From: Candidatus Nitrosocosmicus arcticus
GTDB taxonomy: Archaea; Thermoproteota; Nitrososphaeria; Nitrososphaerales; Nitrososphaeraceae
NCBI RefSeq assembly: GCF_007826885.1
Contig: NZ_ML675587.1
Span: forward strand, 1 to 64,000
Direction of reading: 5' to 3'
Length of the DNA: 64,000 nucleotides
This document shows positions 1 to 8,924 of the stretch, piece after piece; position 1 is the stretch's first letter; the number at the start of each line of letters is the position of its first letter. Position numbers and translations under genes: made by a program. The notes beneath the pieces are model-generated. The model searched no databases, was not told the DNA's origin, and saw nothing but the letters and a program-made list of their open reading frames with translations.

Positions 1-237
1 GCACTATACCACCGCATAACAAAACACAACATATACAGTAACAATAACAACATATACACAAAAAATATGAACTACAACTTGCTATTTCATGCGTAAAGAA
101 TAGATATTGATAAAATTTCTAAAACCATATGGAAAATAATTTGATGGAGTCTTATCTTATATTCTGCGTGTAAAAATTATTATTCCTTCAAAAATTATAT
201 ATATAAAACGTACTGAATATACCATATTATTCAACAA

Positions 238-1065
238 TTGGGCCTGGTAGTTAATCAACACAAAAATAGTAATCCAAGTATGGATTTTATCGAGATACTA
301 GGTTACAAAATAAGATATGTTATGTTCGATTGTCCAGAAGCAAAAAAAACCATTGTCTTGTTACATGGGTTAGGCGCGTCTGCAGAAAGATGGGCTGATT
401 TATGGCCTCTGTTAAAAAAATACAACGTAATTATTCCTGATCTCGTAGGATTTGGATATAGTGAAAAACCCTTGATAGAATATACAATCGATTTTTTTGT
501 GAGATTCCTTGAAGAATTCTTTGAGAAGATGCAAATTCGAAATCCAATAGTAATCGGGTCTTCATTTGGAGGACAGTTGGCGTTGGAGTATAGCTTATTA
601 CACAATGATTTTTTTGAAAAAATTATTCTAGTTTCACCTGCTGGGACTTTGGAAAAGCCAACTTATGGTCTTAGCCAGTATATTTTCTCCGGCTTATATC
701 CAACATTTGAAAATATTCGTAGTTCTTTTCAGATGATGGCTAATAATGATGAATATGTCGTGGATGAAATAACAGTTAAAGATTATATGAATAGAATGAG
801 ACTTCCTAATGCCAAATATTCACTCATATCCACCTTGCTTGCAATGCGTAAAGATCAAACATTACGAAAAAGGTTGGTGGAAATATCTCGACCGACTTTG
901 GTTATCTGGGGAAGAAACGATACGACCATACCAGTCGAAAATATAGAGTATTTTAAGGAGATGCCAGTTGTTGAGACTGTGATAATGGAAGAATGCGGTC
1001 ATACTCCATATGTGGAAAAGCCAACCGAATTTTATCAAGTAATTGAAAAGTTTATAGACTCTTGA
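238..1065 (+). CDS. alpha/beta hydrolase, PHA-locus associated
   Basis: Soluble alpha/beta-hydrolase-fold enzyme of 275 residues. The oxyanion-hole segment LLHGLG is near residue 42, the nucleophile elbow G-S-S-F-G places the catalytic Ser at 109, the acid is the Asp in WGRNDTT, and the His sits in ECGHTPY near the C-terminus, so the triad is complete. The open frame begins with TTG; an ATG at 280 (residue 15) is an equally good start and loses no domain. It lies about 60 bases upstream of the AbrB/phasin-like gene and converges on phaC-phaE, so a role in PHA turnover or thioester/ester hydrolysis is plausible, but the substrate cannot be read from the sequence. Confidence 0.85.
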   Translation: MGLVVNQHKNSNPSMDFIEILGYKIRYVMFDCPEAKKTIVLLHGLGASAERWADLWPLLKKYNVIIPDLVGFGYSEKPLIEYTIDFFVRFLEEFFEKMQIRNPIVIGSSFGGQLALEYSLLHNDFFEKIILVSPAGTLEKPTYGLSQYIFSGLYPTFENIRSSFQMMANNDEYVVDEITVKDYMNRMRLPNAKYSLISTLLAMRKDQTLRKRLVEISRPTLVIWGRNDTTIPVENIEYFKEMPVVETVIMEECGHTPYVEKPTEFYQVIEKFIDS

Positions 1066-1122
1066 TTTATTATTACAAAAACCTTTACAACATTAAAATA
1101 TTGATGGGATATTTAATTTTCT

Positions 1123-1431
1123 ATGAGTAATGAGAATGAAAATGGCGATAAGAGTACTGACTTAAAAAAAACAATTGAAAAAACCACAGAATTTCAGCAA
1201 GATCTAGTTAGACAATTTTCAAATTTTCAGTATAACGCCTTCCAGAATATGTTTTCCTCGCTCCAAGGCTTTACCAATTATAATGCTATGTTTAAAACAA
1301 ACGTTCAAAGTGGTGGTAGAATATCAATCCCAGAAGCAGAGCGACAAGCCCTAGGGATTGAAGAGGGTGATCTTGTGCAGGTTATTATAATACCCTTAGC
1401 TCGCAAACAAAAGACTTCCCAAAAAAACTAA
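1123..1431 (+). CDS. phasin-like / AbrB-domain (SpoVT-AbrB) protein
   Basis: Small protein of 102 residues with two parts. Residues 1-58 are polar, helical and rich in Gln, Asn and Phe (FQQDLVRQFSNFQYNAFQNM), as in phasins that coat PHA granules. Residues 59-92 are a SpoVT/AbrB swapped-hairpin motif (GGRISIPEAERQALGIEEGD) that normally binds DNA as a dimer. It ends 7 bases before the convergent phaC stop. Haloarchaeal PHA loci carry a phasin and an AbrB-type regulator as neighbours; here both features appear in one chain. It may sense free granule surface and regulate phaEC, but this is inference. The ATG at 1123 is the only sensible start. Confidence 0.75.
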   Translation: MSNENENGDKSTDLKKTIEKTTEFQQDLVRQFSNFQYNAFQNMFSSLQGFTNYNAMFKTNVQSGGRISIPEAERQALGIEEGDLVQVIIIPLARKQKTSQKN

Positions 1432-1437
1432 ACCGAT

Positions 1438-2511
1438 TCAATGGATTTTTATCCAATTTCCTATCTTAGGCAACACTACGTTTTGTGAATACCCACTAGC
1501 TATCAATCCTACATGGCCGGTTGAAAATCGCATCAAATTCCTATCTGTGCTCGATACGAGGTTATTCAGAGATATGCTACATTCCGGAGAAACCAAATGG
1601 TCTTGATCCGCTACTACATTTAACAATGGCACTTTGATATTTGACAGATTGATTCTATTTTCACCCACAAGCAGCCTATTTTTTGAAAACAGATTATTCT
1701 GATAAATATCTTTTATCCACTGTCTAAAGGTCTCTCCGGCAATAGGGGGGGTATCATATAACCATTTTTCAACTCTCAAGAAATTTTGAACAAAACTTTC
1801 ATCTTTTAGATTATCAAATAAATTCAAGTATTTGTTTAAGCCCTGTTTAAACGGTTTTAATGAAGCATAGAGACTATATAATAACTCATACGGGAAATTT
1901 TCGTAATGGGATAGAATTTTGTCAATATCCATATTCTGAGCCATGTTCTTTATGACTGTCTTGTCCTTCTCGGTATCTACAACAGGTGCTACTGTTATCA
2001 GATTCTTAACATTTTTCTGATATAACGAGGTATAAATTAACGACATTGTAGCACCCATACAATATCCCTGAAGTGATACCTTGTCTATATTTTCAATACT
2101 CTTGACGAGTTCTACGCACTCATAAATAAAAAGGTTAACGTAATCATCAATAGTTGTATATTTATCAAATTTACCGGGTGATTTCCAGTCAATAAGGTAG
2201 ACGTTTATACCTTGATCTAGAATATTTTTTATCCAGCTTTTGTTAGGTTGCAAATCCAAGATATATGACCTGTTGATTAAGGCATATACTATAATCAAAG
2301 GATACTTGTAAACATGTTCCTTATTTGATTTATAATGTAATAGTCGAAACAGATTTGTCTCCTTGATGACCTCATATTCTGTTTGCCCTGTTTCGATTCT
2401 ATCAATATTTGATAATAATTTTTTCATTTCTGTTAATTTTTTAAAATTTTCGGGTTCGTTTAAAAAATTCAGATATTCACTCAAATAGTGGTCTAGAATT
2501 GTTTTATTCAT
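1438..2511 (-). CDS. phaC: class III polyhydroxyalkanoate synthase subunit PhaC
   Basis: Catalytic subunit that polymerises hydroxyacyl-CoA into PHA at the granule surface. The 357-residue length matches class III enzymes. The modified lipase box reads G-Y-C-M-G with the nucleophile at Cys151; the partner residues are Asp304 (ADQDHLV) and His333 (STGHVGLIAS). This spacing is the Allochromatium class III triad (Cys149, Asp302, His331) shifted by two. The start overlaps the 3' end of phaE by 8 bases, so the two are co-transcribed and probably translationally coupled. Nitrososphaerales are known to carry phaC and phaE. Confident. Confidence 0.95.
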   Translation of the reverse strand: MNKTILDHYLSEYLNFLNEPENFKKLTEMKKLLSNIDRIETGQTEYEVIKETNLFRLLHYKSNKEHVYKYPLIIVYALINRSYILDLQPNKSWIKNILDQGINVYLIDWKSPGKFDKYTTIDDYVNLFIYECVELVKSIENIDKVSLQGYCMGATMSLIYTSLYQKNVKNLITVAPVVDTEKDKTVIKNMAQNMDIDKILSHYENFPYELLYSLYASLKPFKQGLNKYLNLFDNLKDESFVQNFLRVEKWLYDTPPIAGETFRQWIKDIYQNNLFSKNRLLVGENRINLSNIKVPLLNVVADQDHLVSPECSISLNNLVSSTDRNLMRFSTGHVGLIASGYSQNVVLPKIGNWIKIH

Positions 2512-3085
2512 TTTTTCTCTCTTTCATCTTGTTTTTGATTTCTAAAGTAATCTTCTTTATTTCGTATAGGTCCTTGAACAATAAATCTTTTTCCTCTTTG
2601 CTCAATGACTGTCTGTTCAAGGAAGGAACCGACGCGTCAAAAAATTTTTGATAACTTGTGTTTAAATCAATAAATATATTAATTAAATTATTATAGCTGA
2701 TTGAAAAATCTGTCGACTCAAACATATTTGAGAAAACTTCTTCGAAAGAATTAATTATTAACTTTCGTGTTTCATTTGGATCCTTGCCCTCTATTCCAGC
2801 AGAAACTTTGTCCAGGGCTAGAAAATATGAATTAATCATTTGGGTCAAATATTTATTGAGAAATCTCTGGTAGTTGATCAGAACATTACCATATTCTCGC
2901 ATGTTATTCACATTAATCTGAGGATCGTTTATCAGAGAAATAAAAGGGCCAACTGTTGAAATTTTATTCAATTCGGTCAGCTGGTTAAAGAAACTTTCAA
3001 ATAAATCAACGAATTTTTCATTTACGAAGGGTAATTTAGCTGAATCATCACCCTCATTTTTTTGGCCCTTTTCTTTAAATTGCAA
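2504..3085 (-). CDS. phaE: PHA synthase subunit PhaE-like
   Basis: Protein of 193 residues, predicted almost wholly helical and charged, with no enzyme motif, as expected for the PhaE partner that activates class III PhaC. A Lys/Glu-rich tail (KITLEIKNKMKERKNE) suggests a short coiled coil. It is the promoter-proximal gene of the pair, directly upstream of phaC and overlapping it. PhaE is poorly conserved in sequence, so the call rests mainly on position, size and composition. It is shorter than bacterial PhaE (commonly 330 or more) but in the range of archaeal versions. Confidence 0.8.
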   Translation of the reverse strand: MQFKEKGQKNEGDDSAKLPFVNEKFVDLFESFFNQLTELNKISTVGPFISLINDPQINVNNMREYGNVLINYQRFLNKYLTQMINSYFLALDKVSAGIEGKDPNETRKLIINSFEEVFSNMFESTDFSISYNNLINIFIDLNTSYQKFFDASVPSLNRQSLSKEEKDLLFKDLYEIKKITLEIKNKMKERKNE

Positions 3086-4099
3086 TCTTTCTATTCACCT
3101 CATTTTTGTAAACATATTTTTCGTAATTAATAAGAGTTACTTTACAGTTGATATTAATTTATAGGTATTCTACGGTTATTAACTTTATTATATGCACCTC
3201 TAAATGAATGAAAGGATGTATTGGTGAGAGCCCATGGTTACATTCTTGAAAGAATAGTAGTCCGTAGGTAGGTTCTCTCCAAGTATCTCACACGTCAGCT
3301 TTATTGGCAAGTAGAATGGGTCCTAAAATCTTGAAAACATAATCGCATAGGCGCACAATCTGCTAATTCCCTATAAAAGGAATTTTATATATAGATATAC
3401 AAAAACAATAAATGACAGCTTGGTGGCTCATGAGTCACTATGTATCGCTTTGGCCTCTTTAAATAGGCTGATCGATAAATTAAGTATAGAAAGTTTCACC
3501 GGTCCTTTATTCTATTGATTTATAAAAAGCGACACGATGGGTTACAGGTACTGTCATAATTAGCCAAAGTATATCTGTACATATCAAGGAATTGCTTATA
3601 TAACACTAGTTTTGCATTGAACCTAAAATATACTACGAAAGGAGCAGGCAAACAATGAGCGTATACCTGTTCTTAATAGCCTATAATATTATCATATGTA
3701 TTGATATTTCTAAAAAGGATGTATCAATGACCAGAACTTATGTCTTTCAGTCCAAATATGACTAAGAATTATAGCAAGTATTATAACATTGAATAGGTTC
3801 ATCTCACGCCAGAGCCATTATTTGGCTAGACTCAGACATGGCTATGGACCTCATTCCGAATCAGATTCTTTGCATCCATATTATGAGGGCCCAAAATAAT
3901 TAGCAAATCAATGAATTCTAAACTAACCCCGTTAATTTGTACTGAAGCATAACACTTTCTTTACACGACTGTCAGAGCATGTACCAGTTAGGTTGAATCT
4001 ATCATGAATCATCATAACTAAGAACTCGGACCCTTATGCTAACAGTACCCATGCAGAGCCCAACAATTTTATAGGGAAGTGCCAATCACAGTTTTTTAA
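3086..4099. other. intergenic region upstream of phaE and tRNA-Arg
   Basis: About 1 kb with no convincing protein gene. AT-rich TATA-like stretches lie near 3385-3400. A potentially structured segment at 3221-3284 has complementary ends (TTGG...GAGAG with CTCTCCAA) around a small ATTCT/AGAAT hairpin. A 36-codon ATG frame at 3655-3765 has no supporting features. The region could hold a small RNA, but nothing here is recognised. Confidence 0.5.
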
Positions 4100-4197
4100 G
4101 GGTCCGTAGCTCAGCATGGATAGAGCGCCTGCCTTCTATCTAATATTATATTTAAGAAGAAAGCCGGAAGTCGAGGGATCGAAGCCCTTCGGGCCCG
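4100..4197 (+). tRNA. tRNA-Arg (anticodon TCT) with a 23-nt intron
   Basis: Cloverleaf read by hand. The acceptor GGGTCCG (4100-4106) pairs with CGGGCCC (4190-4196), with one G-U pair and G4197 as discriminator. The D arm is GCTC/GAGC. The T arm GAGGG/CCCTT encloses loop ATCGAAG. The anticodon TCT is 4135-4137, preceded by T4134. The anticodon stem CCTGC/GCCGG has one T-C mismatch. The intron at 4139-4161 occupies the canonical 37/38 site: CTTCT (4133-4137) pairs with AGAAG (4155-4159), leaving three-base bulges on both sides, the bulge-helix-bulge that archaeal splicing endonuclease cuts. A splicing endonuclease gene is present at 50.0 kb. Without the intron the tRNA is 75 bases. No CCA is encoded. 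Confidence 0.88.
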
Positions 4198-4360
4198 CTG
4201 AAATTTTACCACTTGGTAGGAATCAGAACTTTCACTTGAAGGTAACACTCTAATTATTTTATAAAATTGCAATCGATCTTTTGAATAATGTAAAATGATT
4301 AAGGATTTGTATCTTTAAATAGAGTATTATTTCAGGTGTCTGAGTGGTTAATATCTGAGC

Positions 4361-5665
4361 TTATTTCGTTTCAAAGGTTCTTTTAATCTTTAATATACTA
4401 AACGACAATGCGAAAACTATGAAAATCATCACTGCAGCGATCAAAAAAGTAGGTGAACCTATAGAATTATACAAAAATCCACCTACAATCAATCCAATAA
4501 TACTGGCCAAACTCCCGATACTACTTGCAACTCCCTGGACCGCACCTTGATGGACCTTCCCGGCAAACTTTGAAAGTATAGACATGAATGATGGCCACAT
4601 TAATCCATTGCCAACTGCAAAAAGAATCGCCGCAACATAAATCAAAATTATGCTGTTTGAAAAGAACAATATAAAATTCACTCCTAAGATAAAGCTCCCG
4701 ATAATTATCAAATTACCTTCTGAAACCCTTTGAGATGCCTTTCTCAGAATTGGACCTTGTACAAGTATCATCAACCCACTTAAGATAGCGTAGAAAATTC
4801 CCATTTCTGTTATCGTCCATTTTAGACTTGATACCGCATGAATTGGGAATGATGTATAAAAAATATTAAATCCGAGAAAAATGAAAAAGTTCAATATCAT
4901 TAATAATGGTATATATTTTAATTTGAAAATGTCCTTGAACTTAAGCTTGTCAGGATTTGGAGGATTAAAGCATTCTTTGCATTCATATGAATACGCCCGC
5001 TGAACGCTATCTTTTTGAACAGGTGGAATTTCTTTTATAGCCTTATTTGATTCCTTTAACAATACCCAGAGTGCAATGAAAGCAACCAATGAAACAAAAA
5101 TAGCAATTATTACTGGTAACGTATTCCCATAAAAGGTTCCCCCTAGAATGCCTGCGAGAGCAGGACCAACTATGAATCCCAAATTAGAGGAAATGGCCAT
5201 TTTTCCAAAATTTTTGCTTCTAGTCTTATCGTTCGATAAGTCTGCAATATAGGCATTTGCAACAGAGACATTCCCGCCAGTTATCCCATCTATCGCACGA
5301 GCGATAAACAACACAACCAATGGCATAGAAAGGGTAAAAGCCCCGATTAAAGTGATATTGATATCAATAAGATCAAATTTTGGCATATACAAGGCGAAAA
5401 GGAATATGATCCAACCAATCAAAGTACCAGCAGTACTAATTAAAAGGACTTTCTTTCTACCAAAGGAGTCAGACCATCTCCCCAATATGGGGGCACCAAT
5501 CAACTGAAACGCCGGATAAATCGATGAGAGTATTCCATAAATTACAGAATTCCCTCCAAAATCCACCACAAGGAATACTAAGAAGGGCAATACAATACTA
5601 AATCCTAATGTTCCGACAAAATTGGAAAACAATAATGGAAAAAGTGTAATCTGCTTCATATCCAA
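4361..5665 (-). CDS. major facilitator superfamily transporter (DHA1-like efflux)
   Basis: Integral membrane protein of 434 residues with about 12 hydrophobic segments in two bundles of six, split by a long cytosolic loop near residues 205-250. The MFS motif A variant GRWSDSFGRKK is at residues 62-72, between TM2 and TM3, as in TetA/drug:H+ antiporters. The central loop contains a C-x-x-C pair (YECKEC), unusual for the family and possibly metal-binding. The substrate is unknown; drug or metabolite export is the usual role. Monocistronic, divergent from the fusion gene at 6146. Confidence 0.85.
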   Translation of the reverse strand: MDMKQITLFPLLFSNFVGTLGFSIVLPFLVFLVVDFGGNSVIYGILSSIYPAFQLIGAPILGRWSDSFGRKKVLLISTAGTLIGWIIFLFALYMPKFDLIDINITLIGAFTLSMPLVVLFIARAIDGITGGNVSVANAYIADLSNDKTRSKNFGKMAISSNLGFIVGPALAGILGGTFYGNTLPVIIAIFVSLVAFIALWVLLKESNKAIKEIPPVQKDSVQRAYSYECKECFNPPNPDKLKFKDIFKLKYIPLLMILNFFIFLGFNIFYTSFPIHAVSSLKWTITEMGIFYAILSGLMILVQGPILRKASQRVSEGNLIIIGSFILGVNFILFFSNSIILIYVAAILFAVGNGLMWPSFMSILSKFAGKVHQGAVQGVASSIGSLASIIGLIVGGFLYNSIGSPTFLIAAVMIFIVFALSFSILKIKRTFETK

Positions 5666-6145
5666 ATATGATATCCAATATCAAGAGTATGGATTTAACT
5701 ATAAAAGGATGAAACCTACCTCAGCGAATTCAATATCAAATTAATTATGATATCCCTGTCTTAAAAAATCTAATTATCAAACCCATATTGTGGGTTTAAT
5801 TATGATGACATAATGACCGTAATACAGTATACAAATATTAACATCCAAAAAGATTCTGCTTTTCAAATGGTTACACTCCAAAGTAAATAGCCGGATCTTC
5901 TTATACAAACCCACTTCCATCACCCTTATTTTTTACAACCGCTACACCTCTTTAAAGAGCTTAAATACGCCGGTATTGTATTTGGCGAAAAGAATATCAA
6001 TTTTAAAACAAATAAACCAACATATACGAAAAGATTCGTAACGTATCCGAAATTTTTATTTAACTATGCACAATTCTCTGCTGCTAGCAGTTAAAATTTT
6101 ATGCAAAAAATAGATTAATACGAATATCAATATTAAATCGTTTTA
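5666..6145. other. divergent intergenic region with palindromes
   Basis: 480 bases between two divergent genes, with no coding frame. It contains a perfect 12-base palindrome CTCTTTAAAGAG at 5948-5959, followed by an AATAC...GTATT inverted repeat around 5965-5978. These may be operator or promoter elements; nothing proves it. Confidence 0.45.
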
Positions 6146-7570
6146 TTGAAACAATCAAGCGATAATTCAAACAAAACCACATTTTTTATTAAACGAGTTG
6201 AAATTCCTTACGAAGTTCATGATGTATTCAATTATCACGCCAGAGATAGAGCCCTAGACAGACTGATTCCGCCATGGAGTTTTCTAAAAATCATTAAACG
6301 AAATAATGGACTCGAAAATGGAGCAACTTGTATCCTAAAACTGGAATATGGGCCTCTAAAATTCAAATGGATTGCAGAGCATTTCGGATACGTTCAAGAT
6401 CAAATATTTCAAGATAAAATGATTAAAGGACCTTTAAAGACTTGGGAGCATACTCACTCATTTACTCCTAATAAACTAAGCGGATGTATAATGGAAGACA
6501 AGATAAAGTATTCCTTACCGTACGGACTAAATAGATTGCATATACTAGGGAATCGACTTGAGAAAACCCTATATCAAATGTTCAGTTACCGTCATCGAAT
6601 ACTTCAAAATGATCTGAAGTTATGGGACCTGTTAAAGGAGAACAAAGGAAAAAAAATATTAATTAGCGGATCTACTGGCTTCATTGGGTCTGCTCTAATA
6701 CCTTTTTTAGATACAGCTGGAGAACATAAGATTTCAAGATTAGTAAGGCCAACTTCTGATCATTATGAGAGTGGTAACAGTTCAAATTGCAGGGTATGGG
6801 ATCCTGAAACTGGAAATGTCGACCCTAGTGATCTAGAAGGATTTGACACTATTATCCATTTGTCTGGAGATAACATAGGGGGTAGATGGTCAAAAATAAA
6901 GAAAAAACGAATACGTGATAGCCGAGTGAAGACAACCGAATTATTATGCAACGCAATAAAGAAACTGAAGAAGCCCCCTTCAACGTTGATATGTGCTTCA
7001 GCAATTGGGTATTATGGAAGTCGGGGTGAAGAGGTCGTCACCGAAGAAACCTCGGCAGGGGAAGGATTTCTAGCCAAGTTATGTGTTGACTGGGAAGCAG
7101 AGGCCAAATCTGTTGAAGCCATGGATATCAGAGTTGTAAATGCCCGTTTTGGTCTAATACTCTCTCCAAAAGGGGGAATCTTGAAACTGCTTACCCTTGC
7201 TTCTCACTACAAATTGGGTATAGGGTTTGGTGATGGAAGTAACGTTTTCAATTGGGTTTCAATTGAGGACGTCATTGGAAGTATCCTATATTCGATTGGT
7301 AACACTACTATATGTGGACCGATTAACGTGGTGTCTCCAAACCCGGTAAAGGCCTCATATTTTTCTGAAATAATTTCAAAAATACTAGATAATCAGATTT
7401 TTTTGAGAATCGGATCTGGATCCATGAAACTAGCAATGGGAGAGTTTGCTGATACTATTAATGATTCCAATGGCGTTGTAAAACCCCAAAAACTAATGGC
7501 TTCTGGTTATCCCTTCATGAACACTAGTTTCGAGGATGCGGCCAGACTTCTTTTGGGACGACAGATATAA
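6146..7570 (+). CDS. SRPBCC domain fused to TIGR01777-type NAD-dependent epimerase
   Basis: 474-residue two-domain cytosolic protein. Residues about 12-155 form an SRPBCC/START-like ligand-binding domain (KRVEIPYEVHDVFNYHARD at the start). Residues 168-474 are an extended-SDR Rossmann enzyme of the TIGR01777/YfcH family, with nucleotide motif G175-S-T-G178-F-I-G181, the typical D-x-I-I-H-L-S-G segment, and a C-terminal DUF1731-like tail (PQKLMASGYPF). The fusion is known in several bacteria; its reaction is not established. Start is TTG at 6146. It stands alone. Confidence 0.85.
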   Translation: MKQSSDNSNKTTFFIKRVEIPYEVHDVFNYHARDRALDRLIPPWSFLKIIKRNNGLENGATCILKLEYGPLKFKWIAEHFGYVQDQIFQDKMIKGPLKTWEHTHSFTPNKLSGCIMEDKIKYSLPYGLNRLHILGNRLEKTLYQMFSYRHRILQNDLKLWDLLKENKGKKILISGSTGFIGSALIPFLDTAGEHKISRLVRPTSDHYESGNSSNCRVWDPETGNVDPSDLEGFDTIIHLSGDNIGGRWSKIKKKRIRDSRVKTTELLCNAIKKLKKPPSTLICASAIGYYGSRGEEVVTEETSAGEGFLAKLCVDWEAEAKSVEAMDIRVVNARFGLILSPKGGILKLLTLASHYKLGIGFGDGSNVFNWVSIEDVIGSILYSIGNTTICGPINVVSPNPVKASYFSEIISKILDNQIFLRIGSGSMKLAMGEFADTINDSNGVVKPQKLMASGYPFMNTSFEDAARLLLGRQI

Positions 7571-7770
7571 AATAAATCAGAGCTCGGATTCCTAAAGCGT
7601 CTATAAATCCAACCAATTTTCAAATACCAATAGCTATGCTTCAATGGGCTGGATCAAGTCTTGAAGGCCTTTTCATTAAATCTTGTGAAATGATGTTGGT
7701 GCTTTAATGGGTTAGGCATTATGGTATCGTTTTTATTAGTTCTTAAATAATAGATCATTCATATCATGCT

Positions 7771-8343
7771 ATGTTAAAATTCAAGATTGAAGAATCTCTA
7801 AAATTGTTTATACTTTATTGTTCCCTAGCAGGTTTCATTGCATCTTGGGGGATATCAGGATTGTTAGTTTCAATAGATGTTATATCCCAAACTCCACCTG
7901 GTTCCTTTTTTGGAATAATAGGAGTGTCACTGGGTTTCTATGATCCTGCTACTGCTCCTTTAATTGGTTTTGCCTTGCATTTATTAACAGGTACTATTGC
8001 GGGTAATATATTTGGGCAAGTAGCTATATTTTGGCGACGCATCTCTCCTTATAATGCAAAGCATGGCCTGTTAGCCGGTGTAATTGTGGGAGTAATTTTA
8101 TGGGCATTGTTATTTGTTCCAGTAGCAACATTCGCTATACAACCGATGATTGATTCATTTAAGAACTCAATAACACCTAATCAGTATGTATATTCGATAG
8201 TCGCAAACTTTGAAGGTCTTTACCCGCTAATTATAGCGGGTTCTCTTGTTTTTCATATCATTTATGGCGTACTTTTGGGATACATTTCAGGTCGAATGAT
8301 GGAGCTCAAGACTCTAACAGATACAAGGATGAATTATCATTGA
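7771..8343 (+). CDS. multi-pass membrane protein of unknown function
   Basis: 190 residues with about four to five hydrophobic helices: near 10-35, 60-80, 105-125 and 150-175. A Gly-rich segment, LIGFALHLLTGTIAGNIFG, lies near residues 66-84. No catalytic or transport signature is recognised. The start is ATG, preceded by AT-rich DNA. It has no operon partner; the flanking gaps are about 200 bases on each side. Confidence 0.75.
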   Translation: MLKFKIEESLKLFILYCSLAGFIASWGISGLLVSIDVISQTPPGSFFGIIGVSLGFYDPATAPLIGFALHLLTGTIAGNIFGQVAIFWRRISPYNAKHGLLAGVIVGVILWALLFVPVATFAIQPMIDSFKNSITPNQYVYSIVANFEGLYPLIIAGSLVFHIIYGVLLGYISGRMMELKTLTDTRMNYH

Positions 8344-8539
8344 CTTTAGATAATATGCCCTCAAAGCATCTAGTTTTCCACTAGGAAAGGATTTGTTCAT
8401 AAGGTTTATAGTGGTATTGAATCATCTTTTTTCAACCTCTTATAACAAAGGATTAAGAATTGAGAGTTACGACAGTAGAATTATCAAATGTCCAATTTTA
8501 TGGTGTTAATAGGTTAACTATAAAATAACGATTTTAAAA

Positions 8540-8920
8540 ATGCCGCATATTATCATAAATAGCCGATTCAACTTTGACTTAATACATAGCGAGTTTAAAG
8601 GTAGGGTTATTAGAAGCACCCTCGATGAAGGATGTATTTTTAATTTTAAAGAATCATTTCAGAATGTTTCCAAGGACACTATTCTAATAAACACTATTAC
8701 AATCGAGCCCGAATTTTCCCAAAACTATTTCGTTCAATTGATAAAAAAGTCAAATCAAATAACTGTGAGACTATACCCTACAACTGACCCAAAGAACAAA
8801 ACACCAAATGTTAAGAGATCTCTAGCATTAATAGCCAAAACAATTTTGGAAAGTGATACAAATGGTGGATCCTTCATTGTCAGGACAAACCTCCAACAAT
8901 ATTTGGAAGAACAAATGTGA
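8540..8920 (+). CDS. conserved-looking hypothetical protein upstream of uvsE
   Basis: Soluble protein of 126 residues, no signal peptide or membrane helix, mixed alpha/beta composition. A basic patch (TTDPKNKTPNVKRS) precedes the C-terminal helix. Its TGA ends only 4 bases before the likely ATG of the UV-damage endonuclease, so the two form an operon and may be translationally coupled. This suggests a role in or alongside DNA repair, but I recognise no family. TATA-like AT-rich sequence (GGTTAACTATAAAATAACG) lies just upstream. Confidence 0.7.
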   Translation: MPHIIINSRFNFDLIHSEFKGRVIRSTLDEGCIFNFKESFQNVSKDTILINTITIEPEFSQNYFVQLIKKSNQITVRLYPTTDPKNKTPNVKRSLALIAKTILESDTNGGSFIVRTNLQQYLEEQM

Positions 8921-8924
8921 GCTT

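Noticed and set aside
3655-3765. 36-codon ATG frame in the intergenic region
   Set aside because: No ribosome-binding or promoter evidence and no recognisable motif.
7680-7740. C/D-box-like AATGATG in the 7571-7770 gap
   Set aside because: No D box or D'/C' pair; common by chance in AT-rich DNA.
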